Virus record (IMG/VR): IMGVR_UViG_3300042691_032585
Location: 1 to 23,984 of that record
DNA: 23,984 nucleotides
Direction: 5' to 3' (one strand)
Origin: a virus
Position numbers and translations under genes: made by a program. Position 1 is the first letter of the stretch. Every line of letters begins with the position of its first letter. The notes beneath the pieces were generated by a model. It was not told the DNA's origin. It made no database searches and saw only the letters and a program-made list of their open reading frames with translations. Below, piece after piece: positions 1 through 8,108 of the stretch.

Positions 1-157
1 CCCCATAGACATGAGGTATAAGTAGCTGAAGTCTACCAAGTCCCTCAGGGTCATTACGATCAAAAACAAAACCTCGGTAAGAACCGTAGTACTTACCGAA
101 TATTTCCATTCCCCTAAGTAAGAGCTTAGAGATTAAATTTTCTAAAGGTGAAGCCAT
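1..157 (-). CDS. Baseplate spike/gp5-like OB-fold protein, N-terminal part (cut by window edge)
   Basis: An open frame starts with ATG at 157 and runs off the left edge of the window; only 52 codons are visible. The N-terminus reads MASPLENLISKLLLRGMEIF, followed by a segment containing YYGSYRGFVFDRNDPEGLGR and then LQLLIPHVYG. The pattern 'Y-x-G-x-V-x-D-x-x-D-P-x-x-x-G-R-(V/L)-x-(V/L)' is typical of the OB-fold at the start of T4 gp5, P2 gpV and VgrG spike proteins. The start codon overlaps the TAA of the upstream hub gene by one base (TAATG), which supports translational coupling. In contractile tails the spike sits on the hub trimer and punctures the outer membrane. Whether it carries a lysozyme domain cannot be seen here. 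Confidence 0.75.
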   Translation of the reverse strand, partial: MASPLENLISKLLLRGMEIFGKYYGSYRGFVFDRNDPEGLGRLQLLIPHVYG

Positions 158-2001
158 TATTCAATTATATTACCTGAACCAGGTGTTACAGTATTAATTA
201 CATCAATAGGATCTTGCGCTCTTTTTGAGGGAACAACGGTTGGAGTAGTTTCATCAGGAGCATCAGGGCCAACTTCTATGTTAACCTTCCCAGGTACCTT
301 TTTATTATCTTTACCGCCCACCCCTTGGCCATTTGAGAAACCTTCGGCTTCAATGTAATAGCCTCCCATATCAATTCGGTGGCTTACTGAAGTTACCCAG
401 TAGTTGTTACTGTATTTCTTACCAATATTCCTAAGGGATACTACCGATTCACTTTTAATATGTGGATCCCCAATAGCGGTAAAACTTATTTCGATCTTCT
501 TTAAATTCTCAGTTGCTACTATGTTCTCAGCTTCAGCCTTAGCTGCAATAGGATTCCTTTCTAAGGAAACAAATGACTTATTCCCATTTAACATAGCCCA
601 GAGTTCCTCTTGGGTAACATCTTGGGGTGGGTACTTTTGTTTACGAGCTTCTATTACACCTTGACCCACCATCTTTTCTATTTGATCGTAGGTTTTAGGG
701 AATAATACTGGTACATTATTATAAATCCTTAATGCCCGATCATATTCATCCTGGCTTATGTAGCCCCCATTTTTCCAGGCCAAAAGGTTTGATAGAGAAT
801 TACTTTCAATTTTGTCTCTCCCACTTTTAGCTACTTCCTCTCCCAGAGTTTGGCCCACTATTTCAGTGGCCAGTACTCCTATAATTCCCGTAGCCAACCT
901 GCCCCCTTTAATAGTCATCCCCGCTACCTTAGTTAACCACCTGTTTAATTGTATACCCGTTATAAGCCCAGGTATAATTTTCAATCCATCCTTTACTAGA
1001 TCTTCTCCCCACTTATTTAATATCCTTGAATTCTCTCCTAGTTTGGGTAGCTCTTTATTTTCTATCCCTAAGAACTGGGTGTTATAGGTTTTATTTTCGG
1101 GATCCCAATTTGATACTGCTATACTATCTGCTTCGGAATCTATAGACTCAGAATTGGAGGCTACGTTAAAGCTTAGCAGTTCTCCGTTACCCCCGTAGTA
1201 AGTATAGTTTTTTACTGGTTTACCTTCCAAGTTCCTTACTGCTACTTTCAATTCGTTGTCTCTACCTGTAGCAATCCAGGGTCCGCCTCCTGATTTGGCC
1301 AAGAGTTCCTTAATAAGGAGTAAGTCAGATTTGTTAGCCTGGGGGTAAAAATTATACCTGTAAACCTGGGCTGCTAGTTGAGTGTCATGAGTTTCCAATC
1401 CTGGTACAGGATTAACCATACCATTAAAGAACTTATAATCCGCATCAGCGGGGCGGGGCTTACCATCTAGTTCATGCCTTTTATGATCTTCAATATAAGC
1501 TTGAACTGGATCCCGTCTAAATGAAAAGTTCTTGCCTTGTAGGTTTAGGACTAAGCCGTGTTTCTTGCAAAAGTCGGTTACTACTTTTAACCAGTCAAAG
1601 GTATCTTCATCATTTCCCGTACCCGCAGTATGTATTTCTTGGCTATAGGAATCCTTTAAACTGGAGGCTTTATCAGTTCCCTTTACAACTAAGGCAACAC
1701 TGTTATCATCACCCGAAAATTCTATATCCCTTACATAGAATACTCTCGAACATTTGCCCCCAACTATATAGCCCCATACTACCTTTAATTGAGAGCCTTC
1801 TAGGAAACCCTTGTAGTCTATTATACTGGTGGTATCGGAATTTAGGGAGACTTCTACCTCATCGTCCTTTTCCTCGTTGTAGGTATACTTAAAATTGGTT
1901 ATTACGTAATTGAATGGTAATCCCACATACTTGCCCTGCCCCTCCTCATAAGAGAAGAGCTTTATAAAACAAGAATCGTATCCGTTAGGCAATACTGCCA
2001 T
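157..2001 (-). CDS. Baseplate hub protein (gp27 / gpD-like), with a central insert
   Basis: This 614-aa protein is probably the tail-baseplate hub, the trimer that joins tube and spike (T4 gp27, P2 gpD, VgrG N-terminal type). The N-terminal about 120 residues form the usual beta-rich domain, including FYVRDIEFSGDD and KGTDKASSLKDSYS. They are followed by a stretch resembling the family segment that introduces the second domain (DTFDWLKVVTDFCKKHGL, about 134-150). The C-terminal part (about 500-560) has the last hub domain with GDPHIKSESVVSLRNIG and YWVTSVSHRIDMGGYYIEAE. Residues about 305-475 are not hub-like: they are helical, with a hydrophobic stretch near 355-385. The gene overlaps the LysM gene upstream by 17 bp and the spike gene downstream by 1 bp. 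The hub assignment rests on pattern and gene order. Confidence 0.72.
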   Translation of the reverse strand: MAVLPNGYDSCFIKLFSYEEGQGKYVGLPFNYVITNFKYTYNEEKDDEVEVSLNSDTTSIIDYKGFLEGSQLKVVWGYIVGGKCSRVFYVRDIEFSGDDNSVALVVKGTDKASSLKDSYSQEIHTAGTGNDEDTFDWLKVVTDFCKKHGLVLNLQGKNFSFRRDPVQAYIEDHKRHELDGKPRPADADYKFFNGMVNPVPGLETHDTQLAAQVYRYNFYPQANKSDLLLIKELLAKSGGGPWIATGRDNELKVAVRNLEGKPVKNYTYYGGNGELLSFNVASNSESIDSEADSIAVSNWDPENKTYNTQFLGIENKELPKLGENSRILNKWGEDLVKDGLKIIPGLITGIQLNRWLTKVAGMTIKGGRLATGIIGVLATEIVGQTLGEEVAKSGRDKIESNSLSNLLAWKNGGYISQDEYDRALRIYNNVPVLFPKTYDQIEKMVGQGVIEARKQKYPPQDVTQEELWAMLNGNKSFVSLERNPIAAKAEAENIVATENLKKIEISFTAIGDPHIKSESVVSLRNIGKKYSNNYWVTSVSHRIDMGGYYIEAEGFSNGQGVGGKDNKKVPGKVNIEVGPDAPDETTPTVVPSKRAQDPIDVINTVTPGSGNIIE

Positions 2002-2371
2002 CGAGTTGTATTTTTAATTTAATGAGGTCGGGTATGATTAAAGTCTGGCCTACGGGTAATTCCCAGGCATTCTCTAATTTGTTTACATCTTGAATAATCC
2101 AATATGGCTTAGAAGAGCCATAGTATCTGAAGGCCAACTGTGATAAGCTATCACTCGAAATTACGGGGTGATAGCGATCATCAGGTGAGGGAATGTAATT
2201 TATTCGGGTGCGTTCCAGGGTTGATAGCTGGGCATCATAATTCACCACGAATCCCGTAATAAACGGGCTATCACTTTTTACTTCTACTGAGGTTATATTT
2301 ATGGGGCGAGCTGGGGGTAAAGCGGAATCTCCAGCATCAGCTCCCACTCGGGTTAAGGGAGGGGTTGGCAT
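1985..2371 (-). CDS. LysM-domain baseplate protein (gp53-like)
   Basis: A 128-aa protein. A proline-rich N-terminus and a short beta region are followed by a LysM-like module at about residues 68-115: SDSLSQLAFRYYGSSKPYW, then an N/K segment and ELPVGQTLIIPD. LysM modules of this kind occur in T4 gp53-type baseplate wedge proteins and in the LysM proteins of contractile injection systems, where they act as structural adaptors near the hub. The position between a tube-initiator-like protein and the hub fits that role. The 3' end overlaps the hub gene by 17 bp. It is unlikely to be a secreted peptidoglycan hydrolase, because there is no signal peptide or catalytic domain. Confidence 0.75.
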   Translation of the reverse strand: MPTPPLTRVGADAGDSALPPARPINITSVEVKSDSPFITGFVVNYDAQLSTLERTRINYIPSPDDRYHPVISSDSLSQLAFRYYGSSKPYWIIQDVNKLENAWELPVGQTLIIPDLIKLKIQLDGSIA

Positions 2372-2372
2372 A

Positions 2373-2975
2373 TTAGTATCTTAGGTCTGATATGGTTGAA
2401 CGTTGGCGGTTTATATTAGCTACCCTTACTAAGGTAATCTGTTGTTTAGCTAAACAGGGCAGCATGTTCTTAGACTGGTGGAATAAGGAAAGCTGGTAAG
2501 GAGCAGCCTTAATTAACCATACAGCTTCCTGGAATAACTGTTTATTTTCCAGTACATTGCTATTTGGCTGGGCTTTGAAAGAAGAGTGCCAGTCGAGTAG
2601 GACTGTACGGGGTCTTCCTTTATAGGCATCATTCTTACTCATACCTTCTAACCATTTGCACTTAGTTATAACGTCCTCTCTTGACTCTTCAATAGAATAC
2701 CAAGATACTTCGAATTCTAAGGTATCTTCACTACCTGTGTAATGGTAGAAAGGGTTATTACGTCCCGGAGAGAATATGGGGTTTAGCTTATTTTCAAAGC
2801 TATAGCTTAGGTTCTCTGGTACAGTTTGGATTTCAATCTTATTACGGGGATTCTCCTTATCTACTATCCACAAAGATCGGCCAGTATATTTCCATTTACC
2901 ACCTGTTGGGGGTGGAGATAGGAAATTCTCCTCAGCGGATGGGCCTAGCCCGAATGTACCTTGTCTTTCTGCCAT
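2373..2975 (-). CDS. Tail tube initiator / CIS-tube-like baseplate protein
   Basis: A 200-aa protein. Visible features are a GKWKYTGRSLWIVDKENPRN segment, then IEIQTVPENLSYSFENKLNP, a GR-N-x-x-F-Y-H-Y-T-G-S-E-D-T-L-E-F-E-V-S-W-Y strand pair, KWLEG, PRTVLLDW, and a closing LPCLAKQQITLVRVANINRQ. This order ('P-E-L-x-Y', 'G-x-x-x-L-x-F-x-(V/L)-x-W/F', 'KWLE', 'P-x-V-L-L-x-W') resembles the tube-like proteins of contractile systems that cap the tube at the baseplate (T4 gp48/gp54 and the CIS_tube family). These typically sit beside a LysM protein, as here. The gene lies 2 bp after the tape-measure stop and just before the LysM gene. The family call is by eye and moderately sure. Confidence 0.6.
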   Translation of the reverse strand: MAERQGTFGLGPSAEENFLSPPPTGGKWKYTGRSLWIVDKENPRNKIEIQTVPENLSYSFENKLNPIFSPGRNNPFYHYTGSEDTLEFEVSWYSIEESREDVITKCKWLEGMSKNDAYKGRPRTVLLDWHSSFKAQPNSNVLENKQLFQEAVWLIKAAPYQLSLFHQSKNMLPCLAKQQITLVRVANINRQRSTISDLRY

Positions 2976-2977
2976 GA

Positions 2978-4978
2978 TTAGGGTTTATAACCTGTTGTAC
3001 GAATTAAGCTTGAGGTATCAGCTCTGTTTTTTTCACTGGTAGATAGTGTCCTACCTCTTGGGTCTACTATGGTAACTTGAACTGCTTTACCTTCAGAATC
3101 CTTGAGGAACTTAAGTAGTTCTTCCATTACCAGTTGAGTCTTTGCATCTTTCCCGCCATAGTTGCCCCTTACTCCTGCATTAACATCTCCCCGAGCTGCA
3201 GCAAGGTCAGCTCTAAGCATAGCATCATTCTGGTCAGTAGTAGTGGAGAAGTCAAAGTTCCTAAAGAACCACTTACCATAAGCTACTACCACTTTAAACA
3301 TGTATACTATAGAGTCCTTGATCTTTACTACCATATTGTGGAAACCATCTGAGAATTTATATAGGGTGAATAATAGTGCCCCTATACCTATAGCTATCTT
3401 ACCCCAAAGAGGTATAAACCTTATGATCTTGGATAGGTTAGCTACGTTAAACCATTTGAAGGAGAAAAAGTCAAGTAGCCATTTCCAACCCATCCCCTTT
3501 TTAAGGAATGTACCCGTGAAGCCACTTATTAGTCTTCCAGCTCGGTTAAAGTAGGAAAATTTGCCTTGCATATTACGAGCTAATAGGAATAAACTATCTA
3601 TGAAACCCGGACTTGCTGCCGTTAGTTTTCCGAGTAAACGGTTGGCAAAGAAGAAGGTAAGTACACCCGTTAGGGTATATAATACTACTCCCAAAGCAGT
3701 TACAGCCATTAATACTTTCCCAAGTCCCGTTTTACCAAAGGCTGCTAAACCCCTGAATGCTTCTGCTAATAATCTCATAGCGGGAATTACTATGGGCATT
3801 ATGGCTTCTGAGAATGAGTCAGCTAATTCAAAAATAGCATTGTTGAACAGCTGTATTTTAGCTGCGTAAGATTCCATCCTTATTTTATTTACATTCTCTG
3901 CTTCCTTAGCCACATTACCATCTTCCAGGGACTTTATTAATTCTTGTAAAGTTTTGGCAGGTGTGCCCCTAGTACTCTCAGCTTTTAGGAATTGGAATAG
4001 GTTTGATTCTCTTGCTCCCCTCTTACCAAAAAGATCGAGTAAAGCCGAGTTCCTTTCCAGTAAAGGAAGTTTTTGTAATCCCTCCTGTAACTTGGTAAGC
4101 ATCTCAAATGAAGGCTTGAATCCCCCAGTTTTAGGATCAATAAAGTCAGCGGGAGTCAATCCAAGCCTAGCTAAAGCCTTCTTCTGCTTAGGCCTAGCAG
4201 AACTCCCCACAGCCTCTGCCAGATAAGTATAGAAATTACCAAAGGTAGTACCCGATATACTTCCCTTTAAACCCGACTGAGCAATACCGGCAGTGATAGC
4301 CAAGGTTTCATCCAGAGTCATATTGTACATCCTGAGGAAAGGAGTAGCATACTTAAAAGTTTCATATACTTGGGCGGCATCAACAGTAGTCATGTTGAAA
4401 GCTTTAGTCATCTTATCCACTACTAATTGGGCCTCATCAAAAGTTTTCCCATACTGGGCCATGATGTTTAGGAGAATATTAGCAGCTCCTTCTTCTCCTC
4501 CGATTTGAGGTAAATCAGCAGCAGAAGCAAATAACATCATCGCTTTCGTCATCTTCTGCATACCCTCTAGTCCTACCCCACCTTTTGCAAGTTCTGTAAA
4601 GCCTTGGGAGATCTCAGTAGCAGTATAAGGGACAGTTCTTGAAAGATCAATAGCTATAGCTTTTAGCCTACGCATACTGTCTTCATACTGTTTCGCTGTC
4701 CCGCCCATTCCCCCTACTCCAATGGTTAAGTGTAAAGCAGCATCAAAATCTTTTACTGCCATTACTGCTTGCCTCATTCCATACAACATACCCGTCCCAG
4801 CCAACGCCATTCCAAGCCCTCTATCCCGTATAGCTGTAGTTTGAGCTATGATTTGTTTCTGGGAATGAGCAGCAAGGCTGTCAAATGACTTCCTTATTTT
4901 AGCAGCATTACGTGTAAAATCATCCCTAAGGAAGACTGATACACCGAGGCCTAGTACGCTGTGTGTGTTACGAAACAT
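2978..4978 (-). CDS. Tail tape measure protein
   Basis: A 666-aa protein that sets tail length and occupies the tube lumen. Residues about 75-330 carry the TP901-type tape-measure core: VKDFDAALHLTIGVGG, LSRTVPYTATEISQGFTELA, KGGVGLEGMQKMTKAMM and the MTLDETLAITAGIAQSGLKG segment. Hydrophobic stretches at about 425-455 and 520-545 match the membrane-active part of these proteins, thought to help the tube cross the inner membrane. The charged C-terminus includes VTIVDPRGRTLSTSEKN. At roughly 1.5 angstroms per residue, 666 residues suggest a tail near 100 nm (established rule of thumb, not measured). The ATG follows AAATAAACACA with no Shine-Dalgarno. It lies 5 nt after the stop of the frameshifted chaperone product. 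Confidence 0.92.
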   Translation of the reverse strand: MFRNTHSVLGLGVSVFLRDDFTRNAAKIRKSFDSLAAHSQKQIIAQTTAIRDRGLGMALAGTGMLYGMRQAVMAVKDFDAALHLTIGVGGMGGTAKQYEDSMRRLKAIAIDLSRTVPYTATEISQGFTELAKGGVGLEGMQKMTKAMMLFASAADLPQIGGEEGAANILLNIMAQYGKTFDEAQLVVDKMTKAFNMTTVDAAQVYETFKYATPFLRMYNMTLDETLAITAGIAQSGLKGSISGTTFGNFYTYLAEAVGSSARPKQKKALARLGLTPADFIDPKTGGFKPSFEMLTKLQEGLQKLPLLERNSALLDLFGKRGARESNLFQFLKAESTRGTPAKTLQELIKSLEDGNVAKEAENVNKIRMESYAAKIQLFNNAIFELADSFSEAIMPIVIPAMRLLAEAFRGLAAFGKTGLGKVLMAVTALGVVLYTLTGVLTFFFANRLLGKLTAASPGFIDSLFLLARNMQGKFSYFNRAGRLISGFTGTFLKKGMGWKWLLDFFSFKWFNVANLSKIIRFIPLWGKIAIGIGALLFTLYKFSDGFHNMVVKIKDSIVYMFKVVVAYGKWFFRNFDFSTTTDQNDAMLRADLAAARGDVNAGVRGNYGGKDAKTQLVMEELLKFLKDSEGKAVQVTIVDPRGRTLSTSEKNRADTSSLIRTTGYKP

Positions 4979-4983
4979 TGTGT

Positions 4984-5921
4984 TTATTTAATTTTGCCTA
5001 ATTCATCTTCCATATCCTGGAAATGCTTTGAGGCTATTTCATTTGCCCTTTTTCTTTTGGTTATAGGTAGGGTAATATATTCATGGTAGGTAAACCTGAA
5101 TCCCGCCTTGCAGACATAGAAATAGTCCCAGACTATATCTGCACTGGAAAGAAAAAATCAGGTTGAGTGATTACTGCAATTTCAGTTACCTTACGGCAAG
5201 AAGAATTTTGACAGGTTATAGCAGTAGTACCTTCCCAAGCAGGATCGTTCAAAGCAATATCTTTCCTGATTTCTGCCATGTCTTTAGCAGAGAAGGGACG
5301 GAAGTTTTGGAGCTTTATAAACCTGCCCGATTCATCCTTCCATTCTATATGTCTACATAAGAGTTCATGGTTCTTATTTAGGTCATTTCCGTCTATATCT
5401 AGTAGCATCTTTTCTCCCACTCCATCTAAGTACTTATACTTAATTTCTTTGTTACTAGAAAGCTTGATTATTCTCTCACTTTCCTTGCCATTTGGGTAAG
5501 GGGGTATGAGATCTTTGGTCCACTCTGGGGAATCCTTATCAGGAAAAGGTTTACTGTAATCCCAATCATAGGCAGCAAGGTTTTCTTCTAAAGGGGGATT
5601 CTCTTTCTGGCAATGTGGGCACTTAAAGATGAAGGTCATGGTATTACCTAATGAAGCAATACGGGACTTTAAAAGTAGACTGTATTTATCCCTTACTTTC
5701 CACTTAGCTATACCGTGGGAGTTAAGGGCTACCTTCTGACCATCAATTTCTTTAAGGATCTCCGCAATAAACTTATTGATGGAAGATCCCTCTATTGCAC
5801 TACCTTGACGGGATATGATAGCATCATCTTCTCCGTTCTGTTCTCTGAAGGTAACTTTCATACCTGAGGGTAGAACAGCATTAAATAAAGTAGGCTGGAT
5901 TAAATTAATAACTTCTGACAT
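4984..5921 (-). CDS. Tail assembly chaperone, -1 frameshift fusion product (gpGT-like)
   Basis: This is the predicted longer product of the chaperone gene, made if ribosomes slip -1 at T TTT TTC (5157-5151). The first 257 residues are shared with the short form. Re-reading C5151 then gives 55 more residues, including DIVWDYFYVCKAGFRFTYHE, YITLPITKRKRANEI and FQDMEDELGKIK, ending at TAA 4986-4984, 5 nt before the tape-measure ATG. The -1 frame has a TGA right before the heptamer and no ATG, GTG or TTG until shortly before its end, so it cannot plausibly be a separate gene. The extension resembles the short helical C-terminal parts ('Y-H-(F/E)…I…L…RRR…') seen in phage tail chaperones. Lambda G/GT is the model: the extension binds the tape measure while the shared part recruits tube subunits. 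Total length would be 312 aa. Confidence 0.8.
5109..5157 (-). promoter_or_regulatory. Programmed -1 frameshift signal: slippery T TTT TTC plus stem-loop
   Basis: On the minus strand the heptamer TTTTTTC occupies 5157-5151, in phase with the chaperone reading frame (GAT TTT TTC). After a 7-nt spacer (5150-5144), TGCAGATATAG (5143-5133) can pair with CTATGTCTGCA (5119-5109). This gives an 11-bp stem with one G.U pair and a 13-nt loop. An alternative inner stem ATAGTC/GACTAT with a 3-nt loop is also possible. The zero-frame stop TAG lies inside the 5' arm. Heptamer, 5-9 nt spacer and downstream structure are the three standard parts of a -1 frameshift site. Confidence 0.82.
5133..5921 (-). CDS. 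Tail assembly chaperone / gp26-like baseplate-assembly protein, unshifted product
   Basis: This is the 262-aa product of normal termination at TAG 5135-5133. The start is taken at ATG 5921 (MSEVINLIQPTLFNAVLPSG); the 15 upstream in-frame residues are hydrophobic and overlap the spacer after the terminator. The N-terminus (LPSGMKVTFREQNGEDDAII, 17-36) resembles the T4 gp26-type 'baseplate' family often found between tube and tape measure. Two cysteine pairs, C101/C104 (CPHC) and C237/C242 (CQNSSC), could hold one zinc ion. By position between tube and tape measure it takes the place of the tail assembly chaperone, and the frameshift at its 3' end agrees. The gene lies just after a strong terminator, so its transcript level may be lower than that of sheath and tube. 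Confidence 0.72.
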   Translation of the reverse strand: MSEVINLIQPTLFNAVLPSGMKVTFREQNGEDDAIISRQGSAIEGSSINKFIAEILKEIDGQKVALNSHGIAKWKVRDKYSLLLKSRIASLGNTMTFIFKCPHCQKENPPLEENLAAYDWDYSKPFPDKDSPEWTKDLIPPYPNGKESERIIKLSSNKEIKYKYLDGVGEKMLLDIDGNDLNKNHELLCRHIEWKDESGRFIKLQNFRPFSAKDMAEIRKDIALNDPAWEGTTAITCQNSSCRKVTEIAVITQPDFFFPVQI

Positions 5922-5952
5922 GTGGAAATTTATAATTAAATAGTAAAACCAC

Positions 5953-5987
5953 AAAAAAAGGAGCAAGATATAATTCTGCTCCTTTTT
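5953..5987 (-). terminator. Intrinsic terminator after sheath-tube genes
   Basis: Read on the minus strand: TGCTCC/GGAGCA arms (5982-5977 and 5965-5960) around an 11-nt loop. They are extended by A5/T5 pairing (5987-5983 with 5959-5955) and end in a run of seven T (5959-5953). It lies 38 nt after the tail tube stop and 31 nt before the chaperone ATG, so it ends most sheath/tube transcripts before the lower-copy tail genes. Confidence 0.88.
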
Positions 5988-6025
5988 CGTGCCCTGAGTG
6001 AGGGATTAGTAAATGTGTTGAAGTA

Positions 6026-6484
6026 TTAGAAATGGTCTACCTGATCTACGCAGAATTCGATTTCTTCCATGGTGTTGTCGGATTCTTTTCTGCGGAAATT
6101 AACCCCGTTTATTTTTGAGGGCCAGCAACCATAGAGTACCCAGGTATTAATAACAGTTACCCCATCATTAGAGAACTGTTCAATTACAACAGACCTTTTG
6201 TAATTACTTGGGAGATCTCCACCGCCTGCGAATACATCCTGAACTTGGAACATCCAGTCCCATACCCAGTTATCTGGTGCGGTAGCAGTTGAGATTTTAG
6301 AAACCTTACAGGTTCCGTATTTTTGCATACCCCCTGTTTTAACCAGGAAGTTAGCATCTCCATGTTCTACCACATCTATGTCAAAGTCAGGTATATCAAC
6401 CTGCTGGGCCAAGAAGGGGTTAAGTCCTGGGACCTGTATGGAGAAGTTAAAGTTTTTGCGAGGATTTGGAATGTTTACTGGCAT
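6026..6484 (-). CDS. Tail tube protein (gp19-like)
   Basis: A 152-aa protein, the usual length for the T4 gp19-type tube subunit that stacks in hexameric rings inside the sheath. Residues 1-30 (NPRKNFNFSIQVPGLNPFLA, QQVDIPDFDIDVVEHGD) match the common start 'P-x-x-x-F-x-F-x-V-x-(I/V)-x-G…F…V.lP…eve.. eyreG'. The C-terminal half has VFAGGGDLPSNYKRSVVIEQ and INTWVLYGCWPSKINGVNF. The motif 'W…nawP.k…g..l' is the family's characteristic strand. It directly follows the sheath gene (6-nt gap) and is followed by an intrinsic terminator. The start context TAATTAACCATGCC is identical to that of the capsid cement gene. Confidence 0.92.
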   Translation of the reverse strand: MPVNIPNPRKNFNFSIQVPGLNPFLAQQVDIPDFDIDVVEHGDANFLVKTGGMQKYGTCKVSKISTATAPDNWVWDWMFQVQDVFAGGGDLPSNYKRSVVIEQFSNDGVTVINTWVLYGCWPSKINGVNFRRKESDNTMEEIEFCVDQVDHF

Positions 6485-6490
6485 GGTTAA

Positions 6491-8056
6491 TTAGTTGGGT
6501 GTTGAAGTTTGAAATACTGAGAAGTCTACGCCTAGATCAGTAACGATAATCTCAATTCCGATCTCCTGTAAGCTTGGGATGATCTTAACATAAAGTTTCA
6601 CTTTATATTTACCTACAGCCAAATCGTTGAGGTCATTTACTACTACATCTTCAATACGAGAAATGTTTTGATCCCCATCCCATACGTATGAGAATAAAGC
6701 CCTCTTAGCAACATAAGAATCCAGAGTAGGTTCTACCGCCCTGAATATCTTTTTGAATGTTACCAGATCAGCAGGATCTTCAAGGAAGCCTTCAAGGATA
6801 GGACCTAATGATTTTTGCAAAGCGATCAAAAACCTTACGGTATTCAGGAAGGACATTTGATCATTAGCAAGTTGTGCTGAGAAGTTACCGCTTAATTGGA
6901 TTTGGCCATTCTTAGCAACTACCATATTGATCTGGTGGTTAGCTAAGAGGTTCAGATCCTCTTTCATGGCTGGAGTACCGAAGTTAGTTATAACATTCAG
7001 AGCATTACGGATAGCTCCACGGTTTCTTCCTGCAAATGAATACCATTCCCCGAATAAGAGGTCACTGGTAGCGGCAAGCCCTAATATATCTCCCAGCTCA
7101 GAGATATTCTTCTGTAACCCAGTGGTAGGATCGGTTACTACCAAACCTCCCCCAAAGAAGGCAGTATACTTTGAACTGATGTTAAATCCATCCCTTTCGG
7201 TGATCAAATCATTAGCAGTAGTTAAAGTATGGTCAAGGTGAGCGAAGTATACAAGGTCTTTACGGGTATCAGCATAAGCAGCACCGGCTACGTGTATAGC
7301 AGAAGCTGACATCTCGGGCATACAAACTTGCATAGCATCGTCATAGGCATCAAAAGCATTAAAGCCTGTTCCTCCTGCAGAGTCCCCAATATAATCGGCA
7401 TCTACTACTGTACCGCCATTAGATCCAGTAGAGTAGGTTTTTACTACGTTTACTGGACGTAGTGTTCCTACTAAAGCAGAAAGGTCATTGTAAGTTACGC
7501 TTACAATTTTAGACCTCTTAATTACAGTATCAAGGTAGTGAGAGTTGGCAACTGTGGGTTGGCCGGGGATTGTAAGGTTTGTATAAATCTCGGTAAGATC
7601 GGGTTCATCAATATGATAAACCTTTAAGTTAAAGTAATCGGCATCTCCGTTAGAAGCAGCATATACTTCAGCCCTTATGTTGTTTCCATCTGCTCCAGGG
7701 TTTTTCAAAGGCAAAGAGAAAAGGTTACTTGGAGTAGAGTTAGCAAAGGCGGTAGTTGTAGCTTTTGTTGCGGTAGAAGTACTGGCATCGGCTGGGTCAG
7801 TGTAATGAACTACCCTTGAAACACGCAATTGTGATCCCGCTTCCAGTGCTCTTTTGCAAAGCAAAGGAAAATCGCTAGTGGAAATTAATCCGCCATAGAT
7901 CTTAACAAACTGAGGCCAGCTTGTGACTACAGTACTGGGATCTGCAACAGGACCTCTTTTGGTAATTCCACCCACGAAGCTAATTCCCTTTATAAGCTGA
8001 GCTACAGAGAAATTTAGGTTGGTGATGGAAAAGTTTACTTGGGCAGTATTAGGCAT
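6491..8056 (-). CDS. Contractile tail sheath protein
   Basis: A 521-aa protein forming the contractile sheath around the tube. The N-terminal segment (about 20-70) reads QLIKGISFVGGITKRGPVAD, then TVVTSWPQFVKIYGGL, the usual sheath entry 'G-x-x-x-x-G-x-x-x-x-G-P…P..V.S..d…yGg'. The middle carries a long domain with many small residues. The C-terminal about 150 residues include FLNTVRFLIALQKSLGPILE, WDGDQN and VVVNDLNDLAVGKYKVKLYV, typical of the conserved C-terminal sheath domain that contacts the tube and neighbouring subunits. The length is usual for compact sheaths (about 450-650 aa). The ATG follows a 52-nt A/T-rich gap without a Shine-Dalgarno. Transcription with the tube gene is likely, ending at the terminator near 5953. 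Confidence 0.93.
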   Translation of the reverse strand: MPNTAQVNFSITNLNFSVAQLIKGISFVGGITKRGPVADPSTVVTSWPQFVKIYGGLISTSDFPLLCKRALEAGSQLRVSRVVHYTDPADASTSTATKATTTAFANSTPSNLFSLPLKNPGADGNNIRAEVYAASNGDADYFNLKVYHIDEPDLTEIYTNLTIPGQPTVANSHYLDTVIKRSKIVSVTYNDLSALVGTLRPVNVVKTYSTGSNGGTVVDADYIGDSAGGTGFNAFDAYDDAMQVCMPEMSASAIHVAGAAYADTRKDLVYFAHLDHTLTTANDLITERDGFNISSKYTAFFGGGLVVTDPTTGLQKNISELGDILGLAATSDLLFGEWYSFAGRNRGAIRNALNVITNFGTPAMKEDLNLLANHQINMVVAKNGQIQLSGNFSAQLANDQMSFLNTVRFLIALQKSLGPILEGFLEDPADLVTFKKIFRAVEPTLDSYVAKRALFSYVWDGDQNISRIEDVVVNDLNDLAVGKYKVKLYVKIIPSLQEIGIEIIVTDLGVDFSVFQTSTPN

Positions 8057-8108
8057 GACTTTTAGCGCTTAAATATTTGTTATTGAAAGTTACTTTAGTA
8101 TTGTGGCT

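Noticed and set aside
404-1892. Plus-strand open frames within the hub gene (404-664, 812-1087, 1521-1892)
   Set aside because: They lie opposite a well-supported gene, have low-complexity or improbable compositions, and match no operon structure.
3134-4508. Plus-strand open frames within the tape-measure gene
   Set aside because: Antisense shadows of the tape-measure coding sequence, with no support from neighbours.
5925-5955. TTTG-19 nt-TAAATTTC resembling a Bacteroidota promoter on the minus strand before the chaperone gene
   Set aside because: The RNA start would fall at or after the ATG, and TTTG is part of the terminator T-run; probably chance in A/T-rich DNA.
5922-5966. Upstream extension of the chaperone gene (15 hydrophobic residues from ATG 5966)
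   Set aside because: That start lies inside the terminator hairpin; the ATG at 5921 gives the family-like N-terminus.
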